In this document: positions 36,401 to 41,662 of the stretch, in pieces
Layout: each line of letters opens with the position of its first letter
Position numbering within the stretch: the first letter of the stretch is position 1
Assembly (NCBI GenBank): GCA_016648135.1
Contig: JADDOH010005100.1
Span: 25,144 to 89,143, forward strand
From: Agrypnia vestita
Taxonomy: Eukaryota > Arthropoda > Insecta > Trichoptera > Phryganeidae
Direction: 5' to 3'
DNA: 64,000 nt
Translations under genes and position numbers: made by a program
The notes under the pieces: model-generated
The model's database searches: none
Told to the model about the DNA's origin: nothing
What the model saw: only the letters and a program-made list of their open reading frames with translations

Positions 36401-38135
36401 TTATTGGATGTATAATCACGCGAGATGTTTAAATTAATGTCACCTAGTGCTATTGTATTTGCACTTCTATAATTTAAAAGTACATAATTGCCGTAATTCT
36501 TCAATAAACAAACAAACATTTGGGAGTGTGTTCTATAGAGGAAGATTATGTCAATTTTTTTGTTACAGTACTTGATTTGCAGGTGTAGGTAGTTTGTTCC
36601 ATTTATTTTAATTTCTTCCTCTCACATAATGTCACAAGTCTTGTACGAACATCGCAATGCCATTGTTTTTGTTGATTTTATATGTCGTAGCGATATACAT
36701 ATATTTGTATCCAGGTACATGATAATTCACTTCATGGCTGGAGTGTGTTTCTGTTAACACTATGCATGCGGGCTTTTTCGAAGCATTGTTAATTGTTGTT
36801 AGGAACTCGTTAATGTTTTTTTCTATGCTCCTGATATTAATATGAAGAATAATTGGGGTGTGATTGAGGTTATTTTGATGGTGACAGTATTCACTGAAAC
36901 TGTTAAATATTTTTTCGTCAATGTAAATTCTGTCCTTTGCGCTTTTTAACATTTTGTTCCTGTAAATACAAGAGTTGCTGAAGGCCTTATGATCTGTGTT
37001 ATTACGTTCACCGTATTTTTTGTTTTGTGCTGTACAATTAGCACAAACTGGAGTGTTGTTTCTTGTGGGGCACTTAGTGTATGTGTGATCTCCCGTGCAG
37101 TAAGGGCATATCGGAGGGTTGGTTCGATGTAAGCATCTGGAGGCTGTATGCAGGAATTTTCAGCAATGGTAGCACTGTGTTAATGGATCACAGTCTTCTA
37201 TTTTTATTCTTTGGTACTGTATGTTTAGTTTTCGTAGTGCTAATAGTGTTTTTTGCATTTGCTACAAATTTAATTTTGTTTGCTTTATTTTTCGATACCT
37301 TCGTTCTGCGTAATTATTCCGTTGATTAATTCTTCATCTGATAAATTAGACTTTAATCCTTTGATAAGTAGTTTAGGTTTTTTCTTTTGTATCCCATTGA
37401 CTTCGAGGTTGAAGTCAAGTTTTTTGATCTCTTCAGTTAGTATACTTGCGTATTCTTTTTTTGGACATGATATAATAATTTGTTTTTTATTCGTTTTGCG
37501 CAAATCGTTAATTCCTATCTTTAAATGGTTTAATTTGATGTCTTTCTGGATTTTGTTTGTAATTTCTTCAGCTTTTGTTGATTTTTTTGTTGATGATACT
37601 ATTATTGAGAACTTCTCTTCTTGAGGCGTCTCTTTTTTGTTCGTTGTCAGAATTAGCGCATAGCTTTTTTCGATTATTTTTTCAAGTTCTTCATGATTTT
37701 CATTAGCCTTTTTTTGGAGTTTAATAATTTATTCTTGATAGTTTATTTATTAACAATATTATGAACAGGGTACGACCGTTCACTTTAACACTTCAACAGC
37801 GAAAGCTTATAAATATTTTAAAATTAATTTTGTTCTCAGCTGCTTGACGTTTATTTAATTAATTTTTAATCATCGTGGTGTTTGTTTAATTTATTTTTAC
37901 ACACTGAATTTATATTTTTTTAGGTGGTGGAGTGTTAGCCCACACTATTCTGGGTGTGGAGTACTGCAGCAACACGGGAGACATTCGCTATTTAATATTA
38001 GATCCCCATTATACGGGATCTGAGGACATATCCGTGGTGACGGGCAAAGGCTGGTGCGGATGGAAAACTAATGACTTCTGGGATAAAACAGCACACTACA
38101 ATCTATGTCTGCCACTCACTAAGCCCTGCGTCTAA
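375..38135 (+). CDS. Ufsp2: Ufm1-specific protease 2, six 3' exons (5' end outside window)
   Basis: UFSP2 is a cysteine protease that matures the ubiquitin-like modifier UFM1 and removes it from conjugates, acting largely at the endoplasmic reticulum. Six exons (375-474, 5536-5682, 12819-12941, 18375-18651, 25640-25893, 37924-38135) have consensus splice sites and compatible phases (1,1,1,2,1) and give 370 codons plus a stop at 38133-38135. Diagnostic motifs are [18 protein letters not shown] with the nucleophilic Cys, [23 protein letters not shown], and LILDPHYTG with the catalytic Asp and His. The human protein is about 469 residues, so roughly 100 N-terminal residues must be encoded upstream of base 1. 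No frameshift or stop interrupts the reading frame despite 36.6 kb of transposon-filled introns, so the gene looks functional. Confidence 0.93.
798..2081 (+). mobile_element. mariner element with TA target duplication
   Basis: A 1284-bp element has ~29-bp inverted termini starting TTAGGTCCTTACATATGAAA at 798 and matching in reverse at 2053-2081. It is flanked by TA at 796-797 and 2082-2083. Inside is a DD34D transposase gene. The termini resemble the cecropia-type mariners as I remember them; the subfamily was not checked. It lies in the intron after the first visible Ufsp2 exon. Confidence 0.92.
985..2003 (+). pseudogene. mariner transposase, frameshifted
   Basis: Translation starts at ATG 985 ([14 protein letters not shown]), followed by the paired helix-turn-helix region with [12 protein letters not shown] and the GRPE linker. 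The frame breaks near 1425-1435, just where the first catalytic Asp motif (CDEKW) should be; that motif appears in another frame. It resumes at 1524 with KKLLVSVWW, then [11 protein letters not shown] and [10 protein letters not shown]. The last two Asp residues have 34 residues between them, the mariner DD34D signature. The block ends at the stop at 2003. The frameshift makes it inactive; otherwise it is little decayed and probably a fairly recent insertion. Confidence 0.9.
2270..3300. repeat. dispersed repeat, inverted relative to 15560-16270
   Basis: Blocks of this stretch, including a segment with ATGCCAAATTTGACATCAGT near 2392 and TTTTGACATTTCAGCTGGAA near 2892, recur in reverse complement between 15560 and 16270. 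The two copies are strongly diverged and have indels. No coding frame is recognised, and it is probably an old non-autonomous transposon. The sequence around 2655-2785 (TCATCATCATCC, then a CT-rich block) is unexplained. Confidence 0.6.
3743..4913. mobile_element. TTAA-flanked TIR element, non-autonomous (Kolobok-like)
   Basis: TTAA at 3743-3746 and TTAA at 4910-4913 bracket inverted ends GGGGTTATGTGTAGTCAG and its near-perfect complement ending at 4909. TTAA duplications occur in piggyBac and Kolobok elements; the GGGG start resembles two further elements in this window (26170 and 44547). No transposase is seen. An internal 17-bp perfect inverted repeat (4026-4042 with 4160-4176, CTTGTGCTTAATCGAAG) can form a hairpin with a ~117-nt loop. 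It lies in the intron before the 5536 exon. Confidence 0.8.
4970..5060. repeat. partial copy of the 52908-53050 MITE
   Basis: The text from GATCAAGAGTGAG to AAAAATCTGTA resembles the reverse complement of the interior of the MITE at 52908-53050 (shared blocks around AATAGTTAAAAAAA, ATAGATTTTTGC and CACCAATCAAAACA). Its own ends are not preserved. Confidence 0.5.
5536..5682 (+). CDS. Ufsp2: Ufsp2 exon
   Basis: This 147-bp exon follows a TTTTTTCAACAG acceptor and ends at the GTAAAA donor at 5683. It is entered and left in phase 1. It encodes [18 protein letters not shown], then a helical stretch ending [10 protein letters not shown], and joins through a split Gly codon to the exon at 12819. 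The open frame continues past the donor, but only with AT-rich intron sequence. Confidence 0.85.
5881..5910 (-). ncRNA. hammerhead-ribozyme-like core in the Penelope-like 3' UTR
   Basis: On the minus strand the order is CTGAAGA, an extra A, a perfect 5-bp stem GCTAC/GTAGC closing a GGTC loop, then GAAAC. The next bases (CCGGTTGGA) allow a 2-bp stem III and a 3-bp stem I with the TCC just upstream. Hammerhead motifs with a very short stem III are known in Penelope-like elements. The extra A and the short helices leave real doubt about activity. Confidence 0.45.
5968..6350 (-). pseudogene. GIY-YIG endonuclease of a Penelope-like element
   Basis: The minus-strand translation shows [12 protein letters not shown], then after a one-base frameshift [19 protein letters not shown], i.e. 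the GVY and YIG halves of a GIY-YIG nuclease core, with [12 protein letters not shown] further on. An in-frame TAA at 6119-6121 interrupts the tail, which continues [15 protein letters not shown] and ends ...[11 protein letters not shown]. In Penelope-like elements this domain sits C-terminal to the reverse transcriptase and nicks the target. The frameshift and stop make this copy dead. Confidence 0.75.
6370..7410. other. no gene recognised
   Basis: About 1 kb without a supported gene. The stretch 6650-6790 is richer in GC (GATCGGCTGCGGAGATCGGC) and 7200-7310 has a GC-rich block around CGCTCGGCCGGTGACGCCGC. Both look like decayed transposon sequence, but I could not assign a family. Confidence 0.5.
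7640..7905. repeat. degenerate tandem repeat next to the telomeric array
   Basis: Imperfect units recur: ATATGTCAGTCTCAA (7656 and again near 7830), TATCACGCCTCGTA (7760 and 7856), and AGAAATATTCG followed by AAAATATTTC (7710 and 7793). The 7501-7905 open frame lies in this repeat and has no recognisable domain, so it is not called a gene. Confidence 0.65.
7911..8004. repeat. interstitial (TTAGG)n telomere-type array with inverted end
   Basis: Sixteen perfect GGTTA units (7911-7990) are followed without spacer by CCTAACCTAACCTA (from 7991), the opposite orientation. The unit is the canonical insect telomere repeat TTAGG. The array lies deep inside the second visible Ufsp2 intron, so it is interstitial. 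Confidence 0.95.
8029..8250 (-). mobile_element. second Penelope-like 3' end
   Basis: A diverged direct copy of 5826-6055: the C-terminal tail ([20 protein letters not shown], read minus) and the 3' UTR. The hammerhead-like core at 8087-8116 is damaged: one stem II base pair is lost (GATAC/GTAGC) and the GG needed for stem III is AA. It abuts the mariner remnant at 8250. Confidence 0.75.
8250..8800 (-). pseudogene. mariner transposase remnant
   Basis: In several minus-strand frames the remains of one mariner transposase appear in order: [12 protein letters not shown] (first Asp region), GKVMATVFW with a downstream [12 protein letters not shown], then HTSAIA-like and [12 protein letters not shown], and the C-terminal [20 protein letters not shown] ending near 8262. 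Stops and frameshifts are frequent, and the second and third catalytic motifs are lost. It is older than the 798-2081 copy and of another mariner subfamily. Confidence 0.75.
8850..9317. repeat. left outer arm of a split inverted repeat
   Basis: Matches the reverse complement of 17495-17968 with moderate divergence, including ACATTTACCTTTATGATTTG and CACATAAGGGGTGCTGTAAA. The match ends at CAAGTC (about 9317). The next part of the same inverted sequence appears only at 13082, beyond Ufsp2 exon 12819-12941. Confidence 0.85.
9318..11020. other. no gene recognised
   Basis: AT-rich intron sequence. 9870-10120 and 10540-10660 are less AT-rich and could be decayed retroelement DNA, but I see no motif, terminal repeat or frame that supports a call. 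Confidence 0.5.
11025..12605 (-). mobile_element. non-LTR retrotransposon, 5'-truncated (Jockey-superfamily-like)
   Basis: The minus strand carries a truncated ORF2 (reverse transcriptase to C-terminus), then a 3' UTR ending in an AAAATA-type simple repeat at about 11022-11070, a typical non-LTR tail. The 5' side stops at about 12605 just beside a T-run. It sits in the second visible Ufsp2 intron, antisense to the gene. Confidence 0.8.
11403..12605 (-). pseudogene. ORF2 fragment: reverse transcriptase and C-terminal region
   Basis: Two same-frame blocks (12605-11727 and 11702-11403) are separated by one in-frame TAA at 11727-11729. The first has the reverse transcriptase motifs: [44 protein letters not shown] (catalytic YADD) and the thumb [12 protein letters not shown]. 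The second has the C-terminal ALSKRRARADQ-type region ([17 protein letters not shown]). The endonuclease and most of the RT N-terminus are missing. Apart from truncation, one nonsense codon is the only visible lesion. Confidence 0.82.
12819..12941 (+). CDS. Ufsp2: Ufsp2 exon
   Basis: The acceptor ACTAATTTTAG is followed by GC CAG GAA GGT; only this frame is open and it completes a Gly codon with the exon ending at 5682. It encodes [17 protein letters not shown] and [10 protein letters not shown], the region before the catalytic domain. The donor is GTATGT at 12942. An open stretch upstream (12570-12764, ending in a GTAAGT) is out of phase with this exon and was not used. Confidence 0.88.
13082..13411. 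repeat. left inner arm of the split inverted repeat
   Basis: Matches the reverse complement of 17159-17480, with TTTACATGTTGGTTAGAAAA, GATGAATGTGTGCCGAGATG and ACTTCTCCAGGGAACAG. The block from 13283 begins AGTAAAACCTCAGTTTTACA, which resembles a pogo/Tigger terminus; a related block lies at 38592-38660 inside a Tigger-like element. Confidence 0.85.
13412..14390. other. no gene recognised
   Basis: AT-rich intron sequence with no supported gene. TCTATTGGCAGGACATAGA near 14300 partly mirrors AACTATGTCATTCTATTGGC, giving a small inverted repeat around ATGTC, with no clear function. Confidence 0.4.
14440..14560 (+). promoter_or_regulatory. promoter-like block (CCAAT, TATA, Inr), possibly from an LTR
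   Basis: An inverted CCAAT (ATTGG, 14458-14462) is followed by TATAAAA at 14500-14506 and an initiator-like TCACTTT at 14530 with its A about 30 bases after the TATA. The surrounding 14400-14900 is an isolated GC-rich stretch in AT-rich DNA. This could be a solo LTR or an orphan promoter. No target duplication was established. Confidence 0.45.
15046..15110 (+). pseudogene. short transposon-protein-like remnant
   Basis: The frame [25 protein letters not shown] resembles a motif I recall from uncharacterised arthropod transposon proteins (LLLxKIxYxxYxWxIxGDxK). Only about 20 residues match and the downstream frame is unrelated, so this is a weak call. Confidence 0.25.
15560..16270. repeat. inverted copy of the 2270-3300 repeat
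   Basis: The reverse complement carries the same blocks in the same order as 2270-3300, e.g. TTTTTATGCCAAATTTAG and TTTTGACATTTCAGTCGGAA. It is strongly diverged. The frame at 15569-15787 is not supported as a gene. Confidence 0.6.
16305..16975. repeat. two-copy tandem repeat, unit ~336 bp
   Basis: The unit containing TTTTTATATGAATAAACAA and GAAAATCATCAAAA occurs at about 16305-16640 and 16641-16975 in direct orientation, diverged. No gene. Confidence 0.75.
17159..17968. repeat. right arm of the split inverted repeat (uninterrupted)
   Basis: Its reverse complement equals 8850-9317, then 8 bases (CAAGTCCA), then 13082-13411. Here the two parts are contiguous; on the left they are separated by 3.76 kb containing a Ufsp2 exon and a LINE. 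No coding frame is recognised. Confidence 0.85.
18375..18651 (+). CDS. Ufsp2: Ufsp2 exon with the catalytic cysteine
   Basis: A 277-bp exon with acceptor CTATTTCAG and donor GTACGC at 18652, entered in phase 1 and left in phase 2. It encodes the start of the peptidase domain: [36 protein letters not shown], then [16 protein letters not shown]. The Cys codon at 18611-18613 is the nucleophile by family comparison (mouse Cys294, human Cys302), and the Tyr of the YHHYMQD motif matches the oxyanion-hole region. Confidence 0.97.
18700..19763. other. no gene recognised
   Basis: AT-rich intron. Two near-identical blocks, ATTCTAGC.GTA.TTCGTCCTATGGCTA, occur at about 19226-19252 and 19307-19336 (80-bp offset), a short degenerate tandem repeat. 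Confidence 0.5.
19764..20330 (+). mobile_element. Helitron 5' end with ~128-bp minisatellite
   Basis: It starts TCTCCGAAACTATAAAACTC with a TCTGTCTGTC run, like the complete Helitron at 41663. Four units of ~128 bp follow, each with the block ATCTGTACCGTTTG...ACTCAAAATTTGGAAACTTA. No CTAG end with a hairpin is found after 20330, so the 3' end is missing. Confidence 0.65.
20465..21345 (-). mobile_element. pogo-like element with TA target duplication
   Basis: Inverted termini of about 20 bp (CCCTAAGTTCTTGTATATAA at 20465; CCCTTAATTCTTGTCTATAA read from 21345) are flanked by TA at 20463-20464 and 21346-21347. A subterminal motif (GTCCGGCTTATNNATG) recurs near 20550 and twice at 21232-21265. The interior keeps only the start of a transposase gene. 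Confidence 0.8.
20668..20892 (-). pseudogene. pogo-like transposase, N-terminal DNA-binding part only
   Basis: A 74-residue frame with [26 protein letters not shown] and [11 protein letters not shown] is the psq/CENP-B-type helix-turn-helix found at the N-terminus of pogo/Tigger transposases. No DDE domain follows, so this element is internally deleted and non-autonomous. The frame ends in a stop near 20668. Confidence 0.75.
21830..21945. repeat. terminal fragment of the 38377-39782 Tigger-like family
   Basis: ACGAATTATTGGGG, GAATTATCGGG.TTAAT and AGAATTAACGGG..TTACT match the right end of the element at 39640-39782 in the same orientation. The outer TIR and the left end are not found. Confidence 0.65.
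22413..25279 (+). pseudogene. endonuclease-reverse transcriptase ORF, two frameshifts
   Basis: Frame 1 (22413-24470) has the later APE motifs ([37 protein letters not shown]), then RT motifs: [46 protein letters not shown] and [19 protein letters not shown] shift at about 24405-24430 moves the frame to 24380-24907, which has [15 protein letters not shown] (catalytic YADD), [11 protein letters not shown] and YGSEAWNW. A second shift at about 24905 leads to 24917-25279 with [20 protein letters not shown] and [12 protein letters not shown]. The missing APE start and the two shifts make it inactive. Clade by motif impression only. Confidence 0.88.
22413..25301 (+). mobile_element. RTE-like non-LTR retrotransposon, 5'-truncated, GTTA tail
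   Basis: A partial endonuclease, a reverse transcriptase and a C-terminal region are followed at 25281-25301 by a (GTTA)n tail, a common RTE end. The beginning of the endonuclease is missing. A shared block TGATTTTAAA lies near 22387 and 25319 and may be target duplication; this is only suggestive. It is in the fourth visible Ufsp2 intron, sense orientation. Confidence 0.85.
25335..25600. repeat. dispersed repeat, second copy at 47700-48045
   Basis: CATCACCATGTCTCTTGAAC, TTTACTTAGGCTTGA and CAATTATTTGTGTAAAAACT occur in the same order at 47719-47862. The other copy is interrupted after GTAAAAACT by a tRNA-like SINE. Confidence 0.75.
25640..25893 (+). CDS. Ufsp2: Ufsp2 exon
   Basis: A 254-bp exon, acceptor TTTACAG and donor GTGCGT at 25894. 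It is entered in phase 2 (Arg codon split AG|G) and left in phase 1. It encodes [56 protein letters not shown] and [18 protein letters not shown], matching the middle of the UFSP2 peptidase domain almost without gaps. Confidence 0.97.
26170..27650 (+). mobile_element. Mutator/Kolobok-like transposon remnant, left part
   Basis: TTAA (26170-26173) followed by GGGGGTATTCTAGTCTATAA looks like a 5' terminus of the same style as the TTAA elements at 3743 and 44547. Downstream is a decayed transposase of the insect Mutator-like domain type. The right part continues at 30853-30957 and is then cut by a hAT-like element. No right TIR was found. Confidence 0.7.
26590..27650 (+). pseudogene. Mutator-like-domain transposase, degraded
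   Basis: In three frames, in order: [40 protein letters not shown] with [31 protein letters not shown] with [46 protein letters not shown] and [18 protein letters not shown], then [20 protein letters not shown]. These match my memory of insect proteins annotated with the Mutator-like transposase domain. A TAG follows INP and several shifts are present. The next residues [19 protein letters not shown] are found only at 30860, after the LINE. Confidence 0.75.
27739..30344 (+). pseudogene. LINE ORF2 (endonuclease, RT), two homopolymer frameshifts
   Basis: APE motifs from [22 protein letters not shown] and [12 protein letters not shown] with [11 protein letters not shown] motifs [52 protein letters not shown] and SYADDTAII; then the C-terminal [11 protein letters not shown] and [20 protein letters not shown]. 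The frame changes at the A9 run (29592-29600) and at the G10 run (29916-29925). Both breaks are in homopolymers, so they could be assembly errors or young mutations; otherwise the 2.6-kb frame is open. The APE N-terminus is missing. Confidence 0.88.
30577..30716. repeat. TA/TG microsatellite
   Basis: Alternating (TA)n and (TG)n tracts with ATGTAT interruptions in the LINE 3' region, followed by a 17-18 base A-run near 30732-30749. Confidence 0.9.
30853..30957 (+). pseudogene. Mutator-like transposase, continuation after the LINE
   Basis: The frame [20 protein letters not shown] then [13 protein letters not shown] continues the remnant at 26590-27650 in family order. It stops at the hAT-like terminus at 30958. 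A possible further fragment after 35975 (PWFEFTKVC) is too weak to assert. Confidence 0.7.
31403..32048 (-). pseudogene. hAT-like copy A, C-terminal part of the protein
   Basis: Minus-strand blocks: KLAEVCDR near 32010, an internal junction near 31920, RALQKSLS, then [60 protein letters not shown] and MFNSKKD. It matches copy B and a family of arthropod transposon proteins I recognise (CHTQxVERxVK, RDGFI) but cannot name. The same internal deletion is seen in both copies. Confidence 0.7.
32049..34803 (-). mobile_element. piggyBac element with TTAA duplications, nested in the hAT-like element
   Basis: TTAA at 32049-32052 and 34800-34803. The inverted ends are CCTTTTGAACGC on the left and CGCTTTGAACGC read from the right. 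The insertion splits the hAT-like coding remnant between LKPQLLES and KLAEVCDR, so piggyBac arrived later. It carries one near-intact transposase gene. Confidence 0.93.
32459..34117 (-). pseudogene. piggyBac transposase, single frame with two nonsense codons
   Basis: The 553-codon frame starts [20 protein letters not shown] (acidic N-terminus) and has [30 protein letters not shown] and [15 protein letters not shown]. At the first catalytic Asp site the text is [11 protein letters not shown], where the family has ID-E-S: the Asp codon reads AAC and the next codon is TAA (33461-33463). The other catalytic Asp residues are present ([19 protein letters not shown]). The Cys-rich C-terminal domain ([20 protein letters not shown]) contains a TGA at 32576-32578. 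No frameshift. Length is normal for piggyBac, so it died recently. Confidence 0.93.
34804..35500 (-). pseudogene. hAT-like copy A, N-terminal part of the protein
   Basis: Blocks in minus order: [50 protein letters not shown] and [13 protein letters not shown], then [15 protein letters not shown] and [20 protein letters not shown], then [20 protein letters not shown] and LKPQLLES. A Cys-rich CKC..SSCK motif is followed by a stop. Copy B at 55600-56700 shows the same order. Function unknown; I infer a transposase or accessory protein. Confidence 0.7.
36154..37760 (-). pseudogene. non-LTR element: ORF1 end and endonuclease start
   Basis: Minus strand: an ORF1 piece ([40 protein letters not shown]; 37503-37285), Cys-rich knuckles ([15 protein letters not shown], then VCANC; about 37110-37030), then APE blocks [36 protein letters not shown] and [23 protein letters not shown] and [14 protein letters not shown]. 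Several stops and shifts. It ends at 36154 before the RT, so the 3' part is missing, unlike ordinary 5' truncation. Confidence 0.78.
37924..38135 (+). CDS. Ufsp2: Ufsp2 last exon with catalytic Asp and His
   Basis: The acceptor TTTTTTTAG at the end of a 12-kb intron is followed by GT GGT GGA GTG, which completes [15 protein letters not shown]. It encodes [20 protein letters not shown] with the Asp at 38001-38003 and His at 38007-38009, [20 protein letters not shown] and the C-terminus LPLTKPCV. Stop TAA at 38133-38135. The motif order and C-terminal length match UFSP2. Confidence 0.98.
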
Positions 38136-38155
38136 ATATTTCCATTATTATTTAA

Positions 38156-38161
38156 AATAAA
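38156..38161 (+). terminator. polyadenylation signal of Ufsp2
   Basis: AATAAA lies 21 bases after the stop codon in an AT-rich 3' flank; a short 3' UTR is implied. Confidence 0.65.
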
Positions 38162-38376
38162 TAAGCCCAATTTTTATATTTCGACTCTAAGACTGAGATG
38201 TGATTATTGTAATTTTGTTAATATATTTTCATCCAAACTTCACTCGTAAGTAAGATTATCTTTCATTCAAATTACTGCTTGCTGGCCAAACTCCGCCTGG
38301 AGGTTAGCACTTAGGTTTTTGAAGGCAGCTGAGTCAGATGGCATTAAAATGAGAAATATCCAATATTTTCATACTA

Positions 38377-39782
38377 CAGTAGAACCTCGTTAATTCGAAA
38401 TTTAAGGGACCCAAAATAAACATTTTGAATTATGCGGAACCCCGTTAATTTAAAATTCAAGGTAAAATAAAATCGCAATGCGATTGCGAAATTTGACAAA
38501 TATCATATGAAAAAAGCCATAAAATTTTTGAAAAACGCCTGTGTTTTAACGTATTTCAAGAAATAACTTCAAAAACGCAATATATTAAAACCTCGGTTTT
38601 ATACTTCTCCAGGGGACAACAAAAATGTGCAAAAATTGTGGAAAACGTAAAAGTTAACCAATGAAAATTGTATAGAAAAATGAACTTCAACGAAAATAAA
38701 ATTTATACTTTAATTTTATTTTTATAATTTATTTTCTTTTTCTTCATAATTCATTTTCATAAAAAAAATTAATACTTTAATTTTCAAAAATGTACATGTT
38801 GCTAAAAAAATGTAAAATAATTAACGAATAAAACGGCTAACGTAATATCAAAAATATAAATACAAAGTAAATAATAACTGTCAGATGATTTTACAGAAGA
38901 ATTTTGTAAGAAGGTGCGTAAAACAAATTGAAATGCGATTTAACAATAAAAACTAACTAAATAATACTCAGTAACTTAAAAAAAGTAATGCATAAGACAA
39001 TAAATAGATCTGTCACCATGGCAATGCTCGCAAAACGGCGCAGCAGCCGTTGCGATATTTGCGCCGATGTAAAAGGATTACAACTACTAAAAAGGGTTAT
39101 TAGTTAAATATGGAAAATATTTAAACCCAGTAAATAGTTTGCCCCTTTTTACGTTATTTCATTACTAATGTGATGTGTACTCGCTCGAGCCGGAACCCAA
39201 ACACGTAAGAAGCACCATTAAAAGTTCAAAATTCATCTAATTTTGACGTATTACATTTTTGGAAAGAAAAAGGAAATTTCTCTCGCAAATTTCAATGAAT
39301 GTAGAGTTAAATTTTCTAAGTATTTCTGTGTAAAACATTCTTCAGCGTAAATTGTGCGAAATATTTGTATGAAAATTAGATGAAATGGGACTTCGACTTT
39401 TCTGTGTAAATAGCGGATAAACGTCAAAACAAGGAACGTAAAACTGAAGCTTTACTGTATTTATACTGTACTAATACAGAGATAACAACATTTCTATTAA
39501 TAAGAACTTGATATTGACATATTTGTTCTTCTCACTCGTAAAAAAATCAAAATATTTTTTCAATTTTGTCAAATTTCAAAAAATTTCGAAATATATGAAC
39601 TAAAATGTATCGATTTGTGGCGCAAGGGGCTAAAAATTATTTTAAATTACGAATTACCAGAGTTTTCGTATTATCGGGGTTAATTTACTACGAAAATAAC
39701 ATTTTGGGACTTGTGGTTTTTCAAAATTTCTAATTATGGCGAATTGCGAATTATCGGGGTTCGAATTAACGGGGTATTACTG
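38377..39782. mobile_element. pogo/Tigger-like element with TA duplication, non-autonomous
   Basis: Inverted ends CAGTAGAACCTCGTTAATTCG and CGAATTAACGGGG.ATTACTG are flanked by TA at 38375-38376 and 39783-39784. The 1406-bp interior has no transposase frame. It includes a block (38592-38660) related to the inner arms of the inverted repeat at 13283 and 17275. A fragment of this family is at 21830. Confidence 0.85.
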
Positions 39783-39784
39783 TA

Positions 39785-40347
39785 TCAATGTATTTCTTAA
39801 ACTACTTTGGTTGAGTTAGGTTTTTCTTAGAATTGATTATGTATTAAGTTACACTAACACAGCTTTTTTGATGGGCAATGCAACCAGTCCATCTGCAAAT
39901 AAGCATTTTGAGGCAGAAATTATTAGCACTGTACATATTCTACATCAGCAAATCTTTTGGCTTATAATACACTGTTGGTAATACATAACTGTTTTTTTTA
40001 ATATATACTTACAAAAAATAATTTCATTAGTTCTTGTGCCTGTTCTTATAAATTGGTGCTCACGATTCGCTCGATGTGATACATTCTGAAAACATATTAA
40101 TTACTGTAATTAATAAGTAAATACTTTTGTTATGTAATGCTTGCATTTCTAATTTATAAACTAGCCTACAATTTTTACAATATTTTTAAGATATATTGGT
40201 AATTTTTTATTATTTTGTTGCAAAATCCATCACATAACAAATTAAATATTTTTTAATTTTGTGAAAATAGTGTTGTGTTATTCTGAATGTTTGTTTTAAT
40301 ATTTAACGGGCTAAAAATTAAGCTTTATAAAAAATAATACATTGTTG
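39785..40347. other. no gene recognised
   Basis: AT-rich intergenic sequence between two transposons; no frame or repeat supported. Confidence 0.5.
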
Positions 40348-40852
40348 TATGGGCCAAAATACTTTTCGATGACTAATTTGAGCAGTGATTTTTCAAAAAA
40401 AAAAAAAATTATTTATTATTTATTGATGATACATAATGGTGATAGTTTAATCTATAATATACTTACATTTGCAGCAAGGTTTTTAATGATATCACTATAT
40501 TTATGGCAATTTATACAGGAAGCAGTTGAAAAATGAAACAACTGCGTTATTCTACTACAAATTTAAGTTTTGTTTATATAATTGTACATTTAGGCTCACT
40601 AATATGGCAATTTTAAATTGTAATGCTAATATTATTCTCCCATAAAGTTAAATCACAGAAATAATCAATTCAATGAAATATTTTTTATAGTTTAGGTCAC
40701 TGCGTTATCAAAGTATTACTTAAAAACTTTAACTTTCCTTAAATAATGAAAAAAATATACATATAAATACAAACTAGAGATAGAAGCTTCATCTTATGAT
40801 GAACAACAGGTACGTTTGAAGTTAAGACATTTTTAACTAATCAGAAGCCTAA

Positions 40853-41566
40853 AGCCATGTATTCACTAGGGGACAAATTGTTCCTCAACATCACGCGCGG
40901 CATAGAGTCTACGTGACGTTGCAACGTCGTGCACTGTTCCGCGACATTGCGCACAACATAGCGCGGCATTTCTACGTACCGCGGCAACGTTGCCATGCGC
41001 ATGGTACCCGAGCGAGTTCACGGGGACATCGCGCCGAGCGTCAGTACCACGTGGTATGTTTACAAGTGAATGCGCATGCGATATACCACTCAACAACGGG
41101 GAAACAGATTGTTATCCAACTGATCGAGCTCTAATTGAGCTGTAATTGCAAGTCTGATTTGAGGGCCAACAGCGTTCCGTAGTATTGTATCTTGCTTGGT
41201 TAGGAAGGCCCGATTATTTGTAACAAATTTTCAAAATCAGTTGTCATTCGAGTGAAATTGACAAAAGATCCGTCAGACATTCGAAGATGGTATAGAATAT
41301 CCATCCTTCTTTCTCTTTGCAGTAAAGGATTTCGCACCCACCACCTTTTTCTCCTCTTACGTTTCGATAAACTCGTTAGAATAAATAAATGAGCAGCACT
41401 AATCATCATAACCTCATTGGGCGACATTTCTGCGACAAGTAATATGCGAGTCCCGGTGTGTACACGTCAAATGACCGTGTCATTGTCCCCGAAACATGAG
41501 CGTAGATGTTGATGCCACATGCCGCGCGGAATGCTGCGCTATTTGTCCCCTAGTAAATACATGGCT
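40853..41566 (-). mobile_element. PIF/Harbinger derivative with TAA duplication
   Basis: Inverted ends AGCCATGTATTCACTAGGGG and its diverged complement ending at 41566; TAA at 40850-40852 and 41567-41569, the usual 3-bp target. The interior is GC-rich and keeps only an N-terminal transposase piece. Confidence 0.88.
41200..41427 (-). pseudogene. Harbinger transposase N-terminal remnant
   Basis: The frame RKRRKRWWVRNPLLQRERR, ILYHLRMSDGSFVNFTRMTT and FENLLQIIGPS matches the N-terminal region of HARBI1-type transposases (RRxWVRPLxxxR ... FRMS..F..LL..I.P). The catalytic domain is deleted, so the copy is non-autonomous. Confidence 0.78.
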
Positions 41567-41662
41567 TAAATATTTCTGTAAATGCTTTTAAAAATTGGGG
41601 ACAAAAAGTAACGCAGTAATAATGTTACGGTAACGTGGTAGTATCTTGTCTACAGCACTTTA

